Part shown: piece after piece, positions 1-10,890 of the stretch
How positions within the stretch are numbered: position 1 is the first letter of the stretch
Layout: each line of letters starts with the position of its first letter
Assembly (NCBI GenBank): GCA_021464415.1
Contig: CM038466.1
Span: 51,308,039-51,372,038, forward strand
Reading direction: 5' to 3'
Length of the DNA: 64,000 nucleotides
Origin: Lonicera japonica
Lineage: Eukaryota; Streptophyta; Magnoliopsida; Dipsacales; Caprifoliaceae
Position numbers and translations under genes: made by a program
Notes under the pieces: model-generated
Database searches by the model: none
What the model was told of the DNA's origin: nothing
What the model saw: only the letters and a program-made list of their open reading frames with translations

Positions 1-189
1 AAAAAATTACCTCTATCTCCAATCATATTCCTAAACCTCTTATCTCATGAAATTAAAGAAGGTTTCAGATCTTCATGGTCTGCTCAATTCTTTTCATATG
101 CAAGTTGTTTTTTTTCTTTTCTTCATATTGAGCAACCTTCCAAACTCCTTTCCTTCTTCAATCCCATTTTGTCTTGGAGCCAACTAGTA
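1..189. other. Unassigned AT-rich sequence
   Basis: No coding signal, repeat end or RNA gene is recognised here. It is the left flank of the first PMD palindrome, whose outermost recognisable homology begins near 190 by comparison with the second palindrome at 17921. Confidence 0.5.
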
Positions 190-1330
190 CCGGTGATTAG
201 ATACTTCCTTGAAGCATACTACTCCGGTCACATATCACCCAAGATGTTGTTGCCCTTGTAAATAAATGCATGGGCAGTAGATTCAGCACCCTCCTATAAG
301 GCTGTCAATTAATCTACAAAATGAAATGAAAATTTTAATACATTATAAAGAGTTTTTATTAAACAAATACTAGAGAAATCAAAACAAATCGTTTTTGTTA
401 AATAGTGAAAAATAGAGAAATCAGTTAATTTATGTCTTCCACGATAATTTGAGGAACTTGAACCTCATACTTAAATTTCTGTGGCATATTTGACTTTGAC
501 TTTGATAGCTTACCACCAAAGAGTTTAGCCCACCTGCATATGAGTGGAACTGACATGAGAATATCAACAATTTCCTTCCCATGCAATTTGTCAGAGCTTT
601 GGAATATGCTCAAAAACAAAAAACTGCAGGGAAAAAAAAAATCACATTTCATAAAAAAAATGTTAAAAGGACGAGACATCACCATCAAAAGATATACTGC
701 GGGGCCGAGTTGTCGAATATCACCACCCTTGTATGCCTTTAAATTTGCATGGGAGTTTACTACGTAATTATTTATCATTCCCAGTTTTTCCAATAGGGGG
801 AGGAAATTAATAGATATTGTAGGATGACAATTAGAAATAAAAAGAGATATAATATACAACATGTAAGCTCTTGTAGCATACTTTCACTTCCTAAATATGT
901 TTTTAAGGTCTTCTCCTTATAGATGAATACCAGTAACTGGTTTGCCATCAACAAGCAAACCAGTGTGGAATAATATATCCTCAAGAGTGATGGCTGAAGT
1001 GTGGTATCCAATTCTAAAACTTTCATTCCCTACATCATATTTATTTATCATAAATTTAATTAAGGTCCCCTAATGAGAACACTTAAAATCTTGGGATCAA
1101 CTCGAATTACAAAACAAAGAAAAACATCTATCTTTCAGTAGATCTTGAATCTGCTGACTAGGCTTCCACTTTTTCAGATTATTGAAGTAAGTATGGAATA
1201 TCATCATAATTAAAAGCTTGCATGAAATCATGAAGTAATGAGCCGAGTTTAGTACTTTCACTCCTTTGTTGAAGAGCCAATAAGAGAATGCAAATATATA
1301 AAGATTAACTGTACATATTCCAAACAAAAT
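190..1330 (-). pseudogene. PMD (plant mobile domain) pseudogene, copy A
   Basis: Read leftward from about 1330, the broken frames give a PMD-type N-terminus (YFNNLKKWKPSQQIQDLL, 1120-1200) and the diagnostic ITLEDILF..GLLVDGKPV block near 940-1000. A helical stretch follows at 720-880 (MLYIISLFISNCHPTIS), and a C-terminal exon lies at 425-600 (WAKLFGGKLSKSKS), separated by an apparent intron. PMD proteins (MAIN/MAIL1 relatives) act in gene silencing in Arabidopsis, and the domain is widespread in plant transposons. A stop directly after the DGKPV block and several frameshifts make this non-coding. The stop is shared with copy D and with both copies in the 17.9-20.3 kb palindrome. Confidence 0.7.
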
Positions 1331-1514
1331 GAAAAGGAAGTAAAGCCTAAAAAAAGGTTAAAAGCTCATATACACACTAGCAGATATAGGTGATGTTATG
1401 TATTATACACCATTTTAACTTTTACACTACAGTTTATATTATTATTGGTCAACACCACCATAAGGGACACACAACCATATTAAAAAAAAAAGGGGAGAAA
1501 AAACAAAACAACTA

Positions 1515-1915
1515 AAGGTTACCGAATTATTTACATTAACTCGGTGACCTCTCACCGACATCACTTAGTCGGCAACCTTTGGCCGAGTAAATTCTTTAAC
1601 TTACAAAAAAGGAAAAAAATAATTAAAATGGCAAAAGATTACTGAATAATTTCCTTTAACTTGGTGACTTGTCACCGTTATCACTTAGTCGACAACCTTT
1701 GGCCGGATAAATTCTTGGACTTACTACATTGTGGTTTTTGAAACGGCTAGAGTTTACCAAACACTGTCTATTAACTTGGTGACCTTTCATCAACATCACT
1801 TAGTCGACAATCTCTAGCCATGTAAATTATTGGCCTTACTCCATTGTAATATTTAACACGGCAAAAGATTATCGAATCGCATCCATTAACTCGGTGACCT
1901 ATCACCGAGTTAAAG
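1515..1915. repeat. Tandem repeat, ~117 bp unit, about 3.5 copies
   Basis: Successive units share an AAAGRTTAYCGAAT-like start, a (C)TCGGTGACCTNTCACCGA inverted motif, ATCACTTAGTCG and a GGCCGAGTAAATTCTT-like end. The array sits in a segment (about 1500-2090) of the left palindrome arm that has no counterpart on the right, so it was inserted in one arm or deleted from the other. Each unit contains its own short inverted repeat. No terminal repeats or target duplication were identified for the insertion. Confidence 0.7.
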
Positions 1916-2245
1916 GGGGCACCAAACCTAATCTTGTAGATAGAACATCACATACTTATAATTTGGTTGCCCTAATAAAAAAACATTGTTTGAAATTTGT
2001 GGTTGCCCGGCTACAATTTATGGGTGCATATAACATCACCCGTAGATACTTTATGAGTTAATAAGAAGCCATTGATAATATCAATCTGATGTAATTCTCA
2101 GTGGATTTCTTATTCACTGGGAATGACCTTTGTTTCTCATTTAATGTAATCATCTTTTGAGTGGCAATAAAATTTTGTTTCTTATAAATAAAAAAATCAC
2201 AGTAAAATACACAAATCAACGCTTCACTTCAAAAAATCCCTCGCC

Positions 2246-3745
2246 TTGATAGCCCCATGCCTGGAGCCTAGGCGCATAAGGCATGTACTTAGTCAAATGG
2301 GATGCACCTTGGAGAAAGCGACTCCTCTTCCGTGCACCTGGGTGGACCTTGAGCCCAAGCGCACTTTTGACCACTATGCTAGAGATGTGTTTGTTACTTC
2401 AGTAGTTGTGTACTTATATTTGTTGTAGATTATTTAAACTAGAACTCCTTCATTTCATGGAGGTGTATAAGATTCTTTGTTGCGTTAACAACTTGAGAAA
2501 CATAGAAGCCAGTTAAACTGATCAAGGATTTGCTGCAAAATACCTATTTTTCTTTTTTTGCAAATTTTGAGTAGGATACTGACAATAAGTTTGTTCATGA
2601 TGCTCAACTACTATAACTTTCATTAAATTTATATGATATTAGTAATGATACCTTGAGAACATACTATTCCTCACTAGTTTGCTTGTTGATGGCAAACCAG
2701 TTATGGCACATATAAATGTATCAGACCCTTCTAATTATTTTGGAAAGAATATTAGTATGAATAAAGGTTGTATGAAATTTACTCAATTGAGAGTTGCGTT
2801 CTCCTAGGTGGGACAGGGTGACTCACATGATGAGCTAATGTTTGTTGCTATAATATACATTTTGTATATACTTGGTTCAATGGTTTTTAGTAATAGTGAT
2901 TATTCTGTAAGCATTAATTTTCTCCTACTTTTTTGTAAGTTGGAGGAGATTAATGTGTAAGCATGGGGGCAGATGTGTTAGCAAAGTTGCATACAAATTT
3001 GAGGAAATCGAGGAGGAAAAATGACGTTCTCAGTGGGGCAGCATGCCTTTTGATGACTAATATCTTGCCTTTATTTTTTGAAGTGTGAAATGTTTTCTAA
3101 TGAAAGCATCTACTGGATGAAAGAATAATGGACATGCTACTTAGAAGGTTTAGTTGCCTATTTACATGAGTACACAACCATACTTAGAAAATATTTACTC
3201 TCTTTTTGAGGTATAATATCCGACTTCAAATTTCTAGGAATATAATATTTTGCTGTATGCATTGACATCTTCTTCTTGTTCTTTGAGAGGCTACCACTGT
3301 ACAAATTTACCCACCCATTCAGTAGAGGAATTGCCCTGGATATATCAACCATTGTATGAAAAAAACTATAGTGAAGTGTTTTCTAATTATTGTTTTTTCT
3401 TTATAGTTTGTTTGTTTTTTTTTCTTTTTTTTTTGTGAAATGTTTTCTAATTATTGTTTTTTCTCTGCAGTTTTTTGTTTTGTGAAATGTTTTCTAATTA
3501 TTGTTTTTTCCCTGTATTTTTTTAGTGTATTCCAAGCTTAAGGAATATGGCTTTTCTAAATAATGTGGTTGATATACCCAAGGTAGTTCCTCTAATGAAT
3601 TGGTGGGTAAATTTGTACAGTGGAAGCCTCTTAAAGAACAAAAATAAGATGTCAATGCGTATAACAATATATTATAATTATAGAAATTTGAAATCGGATA
3701 TTATACCTAAAAAAGATAGTAAATATTTTCTAAGTAGTTTGTAGA
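2246..3745 (+). pseudogene. PMD pseudogene, copy B (inner, plus strand)
   Basis: A degenerate PMD relic. A leader frame at 2246-2428 (CLEPRRIRHVLSQMGC) matches the opposing copy C. A heavily mutated core follows at 2490-3060, where the block around LLVDGKPVMAHINVSD (about 2680-2720) is still recognisable. The C-terminal exon at 3547-3744 (VVPLMNWWVNLYSGSLLKNK) follows a T-rich intron-like stretch whose 3' end is the tandem repeat at 3372-3525. Stops and frameshifts are numerous. Because the palindrome centre falls inside the intron, this gene and copy C overlap tail-to-tail across 3158-3745. Confidence 0.6.
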
Positions 3746-4756
3746 TTTGGTTTTATACTCATGTAAATAGGCAACTAAATCTTCTAAGTAGCACGTCCAT
3801 CATTCTTTTATCCAGTAGATGCCTTCATTAGAAAACATTTCACACTTTAAAAACAAAAGAAAGTAGATATTAGTCAGCATAGTCAAAAGGCATCCTGCCC
3901 CATTGAGGACGTAATTTTTCCTCCTCGATTTCCTCAAATTTGCATGTAGGTTTGCTAACACAGCCGACTTCCATGCATACATATTAATCTCCTCCAACTT
4001 AAACAAGGGAGAGAAAAATAATGCTTATAGAGTAATCACTATTATTAAAAAACATTGAACCAAGTTTGTACAAAATGCATGTTATAGCAGCAACCATTAG
4101 CTCATCATGCCATTAGCTCATCGTGTGAGTCACCCTCTCTTACCTGGGAGAACACATCTCTCAATTGAGTTAATTTTATACAACCATTATTAATACTAGT
4201 ATTCTTTCCTAAATAATTAGAATGGTATAATACGTTTATATGTGCACCCATAACTGGTTTGCCATCAATAGGCAAATCAGTGAGGAATAGTATGTCCTCA
4301 AGGGTTATAACCATAACATGGTTACCTAATTAAAAACTATCATTACCAATATTACATGAATTTAACAAAAAAATATAGTAGTTGAGCATCATGACCAAAC
4401 CCAGTATCTGTATCCTAATCAAGATTTGCAAAAAAAAAATAAAAATAAAAATAAACCAGGTATTTTGCAACAAATCCTTGATCAGTTTAATTGGCTTCCA
4501 TGTTCTCAAGTTGTTGACACAACAAAGAATCTTAGACACCTCCATGAAATGAAGGAGTTCTAGTTTAAACAATCTACAATAAATTTAAGTACACAACTAT
4601 TGAAGTAGCAAACACATCTCCCGCATATTGGTCAAAAGTGCGCCTAGGCTTAAGGTGCACCCAGGCACATGTAAGGGGAGTCGCTTCCTCCAAGGTGCAT
4701 CTTGTTTGACAAAGTGCATTCCTTATGCGCTTAGGCTCTAGGCATAGGGCGCTCAA
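3158..4756 (-). pseudogene. PMD pseudogene, copy C (inner, minus strand)
   Basis: This is the mirror image of copy B and better preserved. It has a leader frame at 4574-4756, an N-terminal part with NNLRTWKPIKLIKDLLQNT (4330-4572), and the PMD signature ITLEDILFLTDLPIDGKPVM at 4105-4314. A helical segment lies at 3800-4006 and the last exon at 3158-3352 (IPLLNGWVNLYSGSLSKNK). Frames are interrupted between segments. It belongs to a different PMD subgroup from copies A and D: after the signature it reads GAHINV instead of running into the shared stop. Confidence 0.65.
3372..3525 (+). repeat. Short tandem repeat at the palindrome centre
   Basis: Three copies of a unit starting GAARTGTTTTCTAATTATTG and continuing with a T-rich tract occur at roughly 3375, 3436 and 3482. 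They fill the loop between the two palindrome arms and look like repeats of an intron 3' end (polypyrimidine tract followed by a CAG-like site in two units). Confidence 0.7.
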
Positions 4757-4921
4757 GGAGAGGGATTTTTTGAAGTGAGGCGCTCATTTGTGTATTTTAA
4801 TCTGATTTTTTTATGAGAAACAAAATTTTATTGCAACTCAAAAGATGATTACATTAAAGAAGAAACAAAGGCCATTCCCAGTGAAAGAGAAATCCACTGT
4901 GAAAAAAAGACAATTTTTTTG

Positions 4922-4940
4922 TCCCCCCCCCCCCCCCCCT
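4922..4940. repeat. Poly-C run
   Basis: A homopolymer of about 15-18 C. The paired position in the left arm is an A-run followed by GGGG (1481-1496). The length is likely unreliable in any assembly. Confidence 0.8.
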
Positions 4941-5159
4941 TAATATGGTTAGGTGTCCCTTGTGGTGGTGGTGTTGACTAGTAATAATATAAACTGTTGT
5001 GTTAAAGCTACAATGGTGTTTTGTCTACAAATCAGGGGTGCATATAACATCACTCGTATCTGCTAGTGTGTATATGAGTTTTTAACCATTTTTAAGGCTT
5101 TACTTCCTTTTCATTTTGTTTGGAATACGTTCGATTAATCTTGATATATTTGCATTCTC

Positions 5160-6275
5160 CTTCTAGCTCTCCAACAAAGAAGTGAAAGTACTAAACTCCA
5201 TTCATTACTTCATGTTTTTATGTAGTCTTCTAATTATGATGACATTTTGTACTTGCTTCAACAATCTTAAAAAGTGGAAGCCTAGTCAGCAGATTCAGGA
5301 TTTACTGAAAGATACATGTTTTTTTTCGTTTTCTAATTTGATTTGGCCTCAAGATTTTGAGTTTTCCCATTAGAGGACTTTAATTAAATTTATGATAGAT
5401 AAATATGATGTAGGGAATGAAAGTTTAAGAATCGGTACCACATTTTAGCCATCACTCTTGAGGATATATTATTCCTCATTAGTTTGCTTGTTGATGGCAA
5501 ACTAGTTACTAGTATTCATCTATAAGAAGAAGACTGTAAAAAATTATTTAGGAATTGACCAATTAATTAGCACTTCTATAAGGCCGAGTACTTTAAGAGA
5601 AATCTTCTCTAGATTGGGAGATGATACTTCTACTGACCAGTGCGAGTATGCTCCAAGAGCACACATGTTGTATATTATATCTCTTTTTATTTGTAATTGT
5701 CATCCTACAATAACTATTAATTTCCTCCCCCTTTTGGAAAACTTGGGAAATGTAAATAACTATGCATAAGGGGTTGCTTTATTAGCAAACTTCCAAGCAA
5801 ATTTGAAAGTACACAAAGGTGGTGATATTCGACACCTTGACTGCGCAATATACCTTTTAATGGTAAGGAATGATGTCTCGTCTTTTTAACATTTTTTTTA
5901 TAAAATTTGATTTTTTCCCATACAATTTTTTGTTTTTGAGCGTATTCCAAGGCTCCGAAAAATTGCATTTCGTAAGAAGGAAGTTGTTGATATTCCCATG
6001 TCAGTTTCACTCATGTGCGAGTGGGCTAAACTATGTAGTGGTAAGCTATCAAAGTCAAAATGGAATATGTCAAAGAAATCTAAGTATAAGGATCAAGTTC
6101 CTCAAATTCTCGTGGAAGACGTAAGTTAATTGATTTCTCTATTTGTCACTTTCTCTATTCCTCAAATTCTCGGGATTTGTTTTGATCTCTCTAGTATTTG
6201 TTTAATAAAAGCTCTTTGTAATGTATTGAAATTTTCATTTCATTTTGTAGATTAATTGGCAACCTTATAGGAGGG
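5160..6275 (+). pseudogene. PMD pseudogene, copy D
   Basis: Mirror copy of A. It starts near 5182 with VLNSIHYFMFLCSLLIMMTF and NNLKKWKPSQQIQDLLKDTC, continues with IWPQDFEFSH (5337-5373) and the ITLEDILFLISLLVDGK block near 5450-5500, then the shared in-frame TAA. A helical region (MLYIISLFICNCHPT) lies at 5668-5710. The C-terminal exon at about 5935-6120 (HSCASGLNYV in one frame, SVSLMCEWAKL in the other) ends at a GTAAGT donor. Frameshifts separate the blocks. Confidence 0.65.
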
Positions 6276-6280
6276 TATCT

Positions 6281-6310
6281 CTGTATTATATATATATATA
6301 TATATAATAT
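6281..6310. repeat. TA microsatellite
   Basis: An (AT)n tract directly abutting the right end of the palindrome. Confidence 0.8.
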
Positions 6311-6457
6311 GGCTGGTTTATTCTATTAATTTGAAAACTCCAATTTGTTTTCTCTTCTTATTTTTAACCAGTAACTCTCATATGTAACTATGTACATACA
6401 TATATATAAGAAATATACATTTTACGATTCAAAAATCATGGTTAATTATTATATATA

Positions 6458-7645
6458 GAGTAAACAGCCCAATTGGCCACTAAACTATTAGTTTTGTACC
6501 ACTTTGCCCACTAATCTTTAAAACGAACCATTTAAGTCATCAAACTTATCAGCGAGTACCATTTAGCCCATTATGTCCAAATGAAGCGTTAAAAGTGAAG
6601 GAATGAAGCCATGTGCCTAGCACATGACTACATTGAAGGCCAAAATGGTCATTTTGCACCAAACAAGCACAAATATCATACTTGAACGAGGTATTATTTG
6701 TATTTATTACAATAGCCTTGCGATCTTTAGTTCCTCTAACTTCCACAAATTTCCAATCTCACTGGGAATCGTACCAGAAAATAAGAAATTCCCAAAGCAT
6801 TTCCTTTTGCCGAAGAATGTATACAAGTGAGGAACAATTTGCAATCGCTGATGGCAGTGTTCTTTCTAGAAGACTATAACTAAGCCAAATGAACTGGAGA
6901 ATTTGGAGCTCACTGAAAGCGGCCGGAATCCCGCCGAAAAATCGATTATACGAGAGATTAATCAATTATAGACGAAACAAAATGGAGATATTTTTCAGTA
7001 TCTCATCGGAGAAGGAGTTTGATGAAAAATCAACATACCTGAGGCTTTTAGGAAGCTCGCCGGGGACTTCGCCGGAGAGATTATTTTTGGCAACATTGAG
7101 GATTTGGAGTTTGGTTAGGTTTACGATCTCCGGCGGGAGATTGCCGCGCCAGTTGCAAGGGGTAGATGACGTGGAGGGATCCTAAGCATTGAGAGCTCCG
7201 AGGGGGTGGAAGAGGTTGAGCTTAAAGGAAGTTAGGGTTTCGATTTCTGTTAGGGATTCGGGAGTGGGGGCAGCGTAGGATAAGAAAAGGACGGAGATAA
7301 CCAGCAGGAGTAGAATAGGATTGGTGGGTATGGTTGGGGTTGGGTTATTAAGGAGTTTGTTTGGGGATGGTATGAAGGTTATAGGAGTGAGCATAGAGAG
7401 ATGGCGTGATGGTGTGAAGGTTGGAATGGCCATATGGTGCGCTACTGTGCAAAATGACCATTTTGGCCTTAAATGAAGTCATGTGGGCACATTGCTTCAT
7501 TCCGTCACTTTTAACACTTCATTTGAATGGAATGGGCTAAATGTTACTCTCTGATAAGTTTGATGGCTTAAATGGTTTGTTTTAAAGATTAGTAGGCAAA
7601 GTGGTACAAAACTGATAGTTTAGTGGCCAATTGGGTTGTTTACTC
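6458..7645. mobile_element. Pack-MULE (non-autonomous Mutator-like element)
   Basis: Long terminal inverted repeats of about 200 bp: 6458-6660 begins GAGTAAACAGCCCAATTGGC, and 7441-7645 ends with its near-exact reverse complement. A 9-bp direct duplication TTATATATA flanks it exactly (6449-6457 and 7646-7654). Mutator-type elements make 9-bp target duplications and carry long TIRs. No transposase is present. The ~780 bp interior is gene-derived: it encodes a fragment of an LRR receptor-like kinase. The TSD sequence is low-complexity TA, so it is weaker evidence than the TIRs. Confidence 0.9.
6740..7433 (-). pseudogene. Captured LRR receptor-like kinase 5' fragment
   Basis: Read leftward from 7433: a hydrophobic signal-like segment (LLLLVISVLFLSYAAP), then the LRR N-terminal cap (EIETLTSFKLNLFHPLGAL), a TAG where the family has Trp (before DPSTSSTPCNWR), then PPEIVNLTKLQILNVAKNNL and, after a further break, FFGGIPAAFSELQ and LPSAIANCSSLV (about 6790-6950). 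This order matches the start of plant LRR-RLKs of the At4g36180 type. Several LRRs between the CNWR cap and the PPEI repeat are missing, and no kinase domain is present. Stops and frameshifts show it is not coding. It fills the interior of the Pack-MULE. Confidence 0.75.
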
Positions 7646-7654
7646 TTATATATA

Positions 7655-8052
7655 TATACACACACATAAGTGTAGTATGAATATGTGTTCATATAGTTAG
7701 ACATATACTAGTTCATAACCTATGCCAAAGACACTATTAACCATTCAAAAAGTATCTTTAATTTCATCCACATAGTTCTTTATCCTCTTATATATTTTAA
7801 TATTCAAAAATCATGAACCCTTATTATATATACTTATATTTCTAAAGAGAGAATAATTTGTTAGAGTTGTGTCACTGGCTTGACAAAAAACATAAGAATA
7901 CGTGAGTTGGTAACGGTGCTCGTGTATATGGGTAACGGTGCTCGTGTAAATGGGCAATGATAACATATATATATATATATAGAGAGAGAGAAAGATAGGA
8001 TGGTTAAGTAAATCTGTCAATCCGGGAAAAAAAATACAAAAAGAGAAAGATA
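7655..8052. repeat. TA/CA-rich simple sequence and short tandem copies
   Basis: Contains (TA)n/(CA)n at 7646-7668, a repeated GGTAACGGTGCTCGTGTA block at about 7911-7950, and TA plus GA tracts at 7965-7994. A GATAGGATGGTTAAG motif near 7996 recurs right after the LTR element at 15709. No gene seen. Confidence 0.6.
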
Positions 8053-8057
8053 GGATG
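8053..8057. repeat. 5-bp target site duplication GGATG, left
   Basis: GGATG abuts the first LTR here and recurs at 15709-15713, defining the exact insertion of the LTR element. Confidence 0.9.
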
Positions 8058-9687
8058 TGTAGGTCGGAAAATACCCTAGAGGGGGGGGGGGGTGAATAGG
8101 GTTTTAAAAACTTAATGCGGAATTAAAACGTTTTTAAAATATTTAAGCAAAGAAACTTAGTTAAATAAGTTTATCAAGGAAAACAATCAATTAAATAATC
8201 AATCCCAAGAATAAGCAATAATATAAGCAACTTCAATTAATTAATATAACAAATAAATAAAGAGATTGAGTAAGAAAAGATTGAACCAATTTGAAGTCGA
8301 ATATTTTTTGTCCACACGGTTCGGCTTGTTCCCCCTACTCCGCGCTCGATTAGTTCTCCGAGAATTTTCACTATAACCGATCTCCTTCCGGGTGAAGATC
8401 AAACCTCTACAAGTGTATTCTTCTCACACACTCTTACAAGTATTGAAACACCCTTAATACTCTCACAAGAAATCCCTCTTGCTATTGTATAGATACACCT
8501 CTCACAAATATGATTTGAATAAGTTTTGGTGGCTAACACCAATGTACAATATCTCTCTTGTGTATAACAAAATATAAATGAAGCTCACACTAAGAGATAT
8601 CAAAATTGATCAAAGTATATAGCTCAAAAATGAAGAATTTGATCAATAAGATGAATTGAATACTTGAATAACTTTGTATATATGTAAAATAAGTTTGTAG
8701 AATGATTCAAGTGTGTTAAAACATGTCTAAGACATCATATATATAGCTTTCAAAACCATATGGCCGTTGGGGATGATTAAGAGAGGTTTTAGCTCCAAGG
8801 TATACATTTTCAAACTTTCCAACAGTTAGTTTTGACAAAAAAATTCAATTTTGTTTTTGTTAATTTCTCCCAATTAGACCGTTGGATCATGCTCAAATTA
8901 TATTTAAAAGGGCCAAGAGATGTTGTCTAACTACTGCAAAAATTTCAAAATGATCGGAGTTCTGGAAGACCTCCATCTTACCGTTAGATCAAAACTGGGC
9001 AAAAATTGAGCGAATTTTAAATGTAAAATAAAAATATTTTTGCAATTTAACAATTTAGTTCCAAATAAAATTCTAATGATTTTTGAACTTCAAAGATATG
9101 TTTCTAAGATACCTATTTTTATTAGAGCTTAAAATATGATCATTTAAAATTAATATGAATTTATTTTGAAACTCAGTCTTTGTAAAATGATGTTTTTCAA
9201 ATAAATTCAATTTCAAGTTTGTTTGAATCAATCTTTAAAATATGCAAGAATATGTTTGAGCTATAGGGATTGGATCAATAAAGTATCTTTACATAAAATC
9301 TAAGCACTCACTCCATTTAATGATAATTCGAGTCTTCGTGATGCTTGATTTTCTTGTGCGTATCTTTACTTGTTTGATGTTCTTGATCCTTTCTAGGTTT
9401 TGATAACTTGTAGAACATGTGGAGATCATTCTTATGCATATCTTCACTTGCTTGATGATCTAGATCTTTTCTTGGCTTTGTTTAGCACATGTATATCACT
9501 TGAGTTCATTTCTTGTGAGTAGAGGTGTTTGTAAAGCTTGTGTGAGATTTGCTTCGGTTTGAAGTTACACTTGGTCGGAAGATATATCGGTTAAAATTGC
9601 TATTATCATTGGAACAACCGAGTTAAATAACACTTTATTAACTTATTGTAATTATCAAAATAAGATTAATTGACTTTAAGGTCAACA
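8058..9687 (-). repeat. 3' LTR of the Copia element
   Basis: 1630 bp, TG...CA bounded, nearly identical to 14081-15708. Contains a ~12-13 base G run (about 8081) whose length differs between the LTRs. On the coding strand this is the downstream LTR. Confidence 0.92.
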
Positions 9688-9706
9688 ATCTCCCCTTTTT
9701 TGATGA
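9688..9706 (-). other. Polypurine tract of the Copia element
   Basis: On the minus strand the sequence immediately before the 3' LTR is AAAAAAGGGGAGAT, a classical plus-strand priming site for reverse transcription. Confidence 0.8.
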
Positions 9707-10740
9707 TGACAATAGAGTTAATGTGTGTTTATAAAAAGATAATAATTTTAAGCATATGAATAATATGCTCCCCCTAAATAGGTGCATAGATAAAAATGTA
9801 AATGAATAATATGCTCCCAAATTACACATGATTGATTTATTGTTATTATCAAAATAAGATTAAGACCTTAAGTCAACAATCTCCCCCTTTTTGATGATGA
9901 CAATAAATTAATGTGTGTTAACAATAACAAGCATAAATAGCATATAAATATAAATGAAAGAAATAGTTTAATAGTTAAAACTTAAATATAGTCATAGTTC
10001 TTAGAGTGTGTACCATTATCACTCTTTAAACTTGGCTTAAAAAATCACACATATCACACACATTATTTCTCCCCCTTTGATATCATCAAAAAGGAGTGAC
10101 TATTGAGGTTGTGGTTATGGTTGTGGTGAATTGGACTCACGTATACGTCACCTAATGGATCGTTTTGAGCTGCTGAAAAAAAAATTGGCTTAAGCCAACA
10201 AGCTGTTTTTGAGGATAGCATGCTGTTTTACTGCTCTAGAATCATCAAAAATCTGCTGGAATGTCAAAGTCCTTTGTAGGAGAATTGCTATAACTCTTTG
10301 TAGAAAACTCCGATTGATGCACTGTAAATTGAGTTAGAAACTAGACATATAGAGCTTTCCAGAAATATATGGTAGAGTACCTATTTTTCAGCCAATTGGT
10401 ATAGTTTTAGCTGTGAAGTTGTACCATGTCCAATTTTCTGCACATTATTTTGTCATTTTTGTTTTTTTTAAGGGCTCAATAAAATGTCAAAACACGAAAT
10501 ATAACATGCAAAAGAAAACAAGTATGGATATTAAAGACATAAAGCATTTAAAAGTCTTACCAAAATATTTAAAGTCGGTATAAAAAATCTTACCACAGCA
10601 TTCAAAGTTATAAAAAATCTTACCGTAGAAAAAAAAATCTTACCTTTTACCGCAGCATCAACATTACGCACATTTTCTCCCCCTATGTCAACATCAAAGA
10701 GGGATCTAGACCGTGCTAGGGCGGTGGACTTTAGATGCAC
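9707..10740. repeat. Copia interior, non-coding, with polypurine-tract duplication
   Basis: About 90 bp comprising the end of the LTR plus the polypurine tract (ending near 9740) is repeated at 9838-9925. A third CTCCCCCTTTGAT-like copy lies near 10070. Around 10555-10650 the phrase AAAATCTTACC recurs four times. No coding frame recognised. Confidence 0.6.
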
Positions 10741-10754
10741 GCGGGGGGGGGGGG
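10741..10754. repeat. Poly-G run
   Basis: A homopolymer of about 12-13 G immediately upstream of the LOB-domain gene region. It may mark the left edge of the captured DNA. Confidence 0.6.
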
Positions 10755-10890
10755 GCGTTGTATTTTTGACCTTTTAGGATGACAGCTTTTCATTTTCGGG
10801 ATTCTTTTAATTGCTCTGCCTCTTATTGCCTCTTTCTTGTTGTCTTCCTCGAGATCCATTTTCTTCTTATAACTTTTATAGGAGGTACCC

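Larger units (their letters stand above)
190..6275. repeat. Giant imperfect palindrome of PMD gene copies
   Basis: The left and right halves are reverse complements along almost their whole length, with the symmetry centre near 3450. Pairings seen by eye: 284-425 with 6125-6275, 1330-1490 with 4940-5110, 2090-2180 with 4800-4910, 2246-3120 with 3790-4760, and 3158-3352 with 3545-3745. The left half carries an unpaired insertion at about 1500-2090. The arms hold plant mobile domain (PMD) gene relics: an outer divergent pair and an inner convergent pair. The right arm ends in a TA microsatellite (6281-6308), so about 95 bp of the outermost left arm has no partner there. A transcript across the locus would fold into a kilobase-scale hairpin, a typical source of siRNA (inference). 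Confidence 0.85.

Noticed and set aside
425..862. 145-residue minus-strand frame as a real gene
   Set aside because: It reads through a PMD intron and matches a decayed family with upstream stops; it is part of pseudogene copy A.
8080..8095. Poly-G runs in the LTRs and at 10741 as G-quadruplex signals
   Set aside because: Homopolymers whose length differs between LTRs; assembly or sequencing error is as likely, so no functional claim is made.
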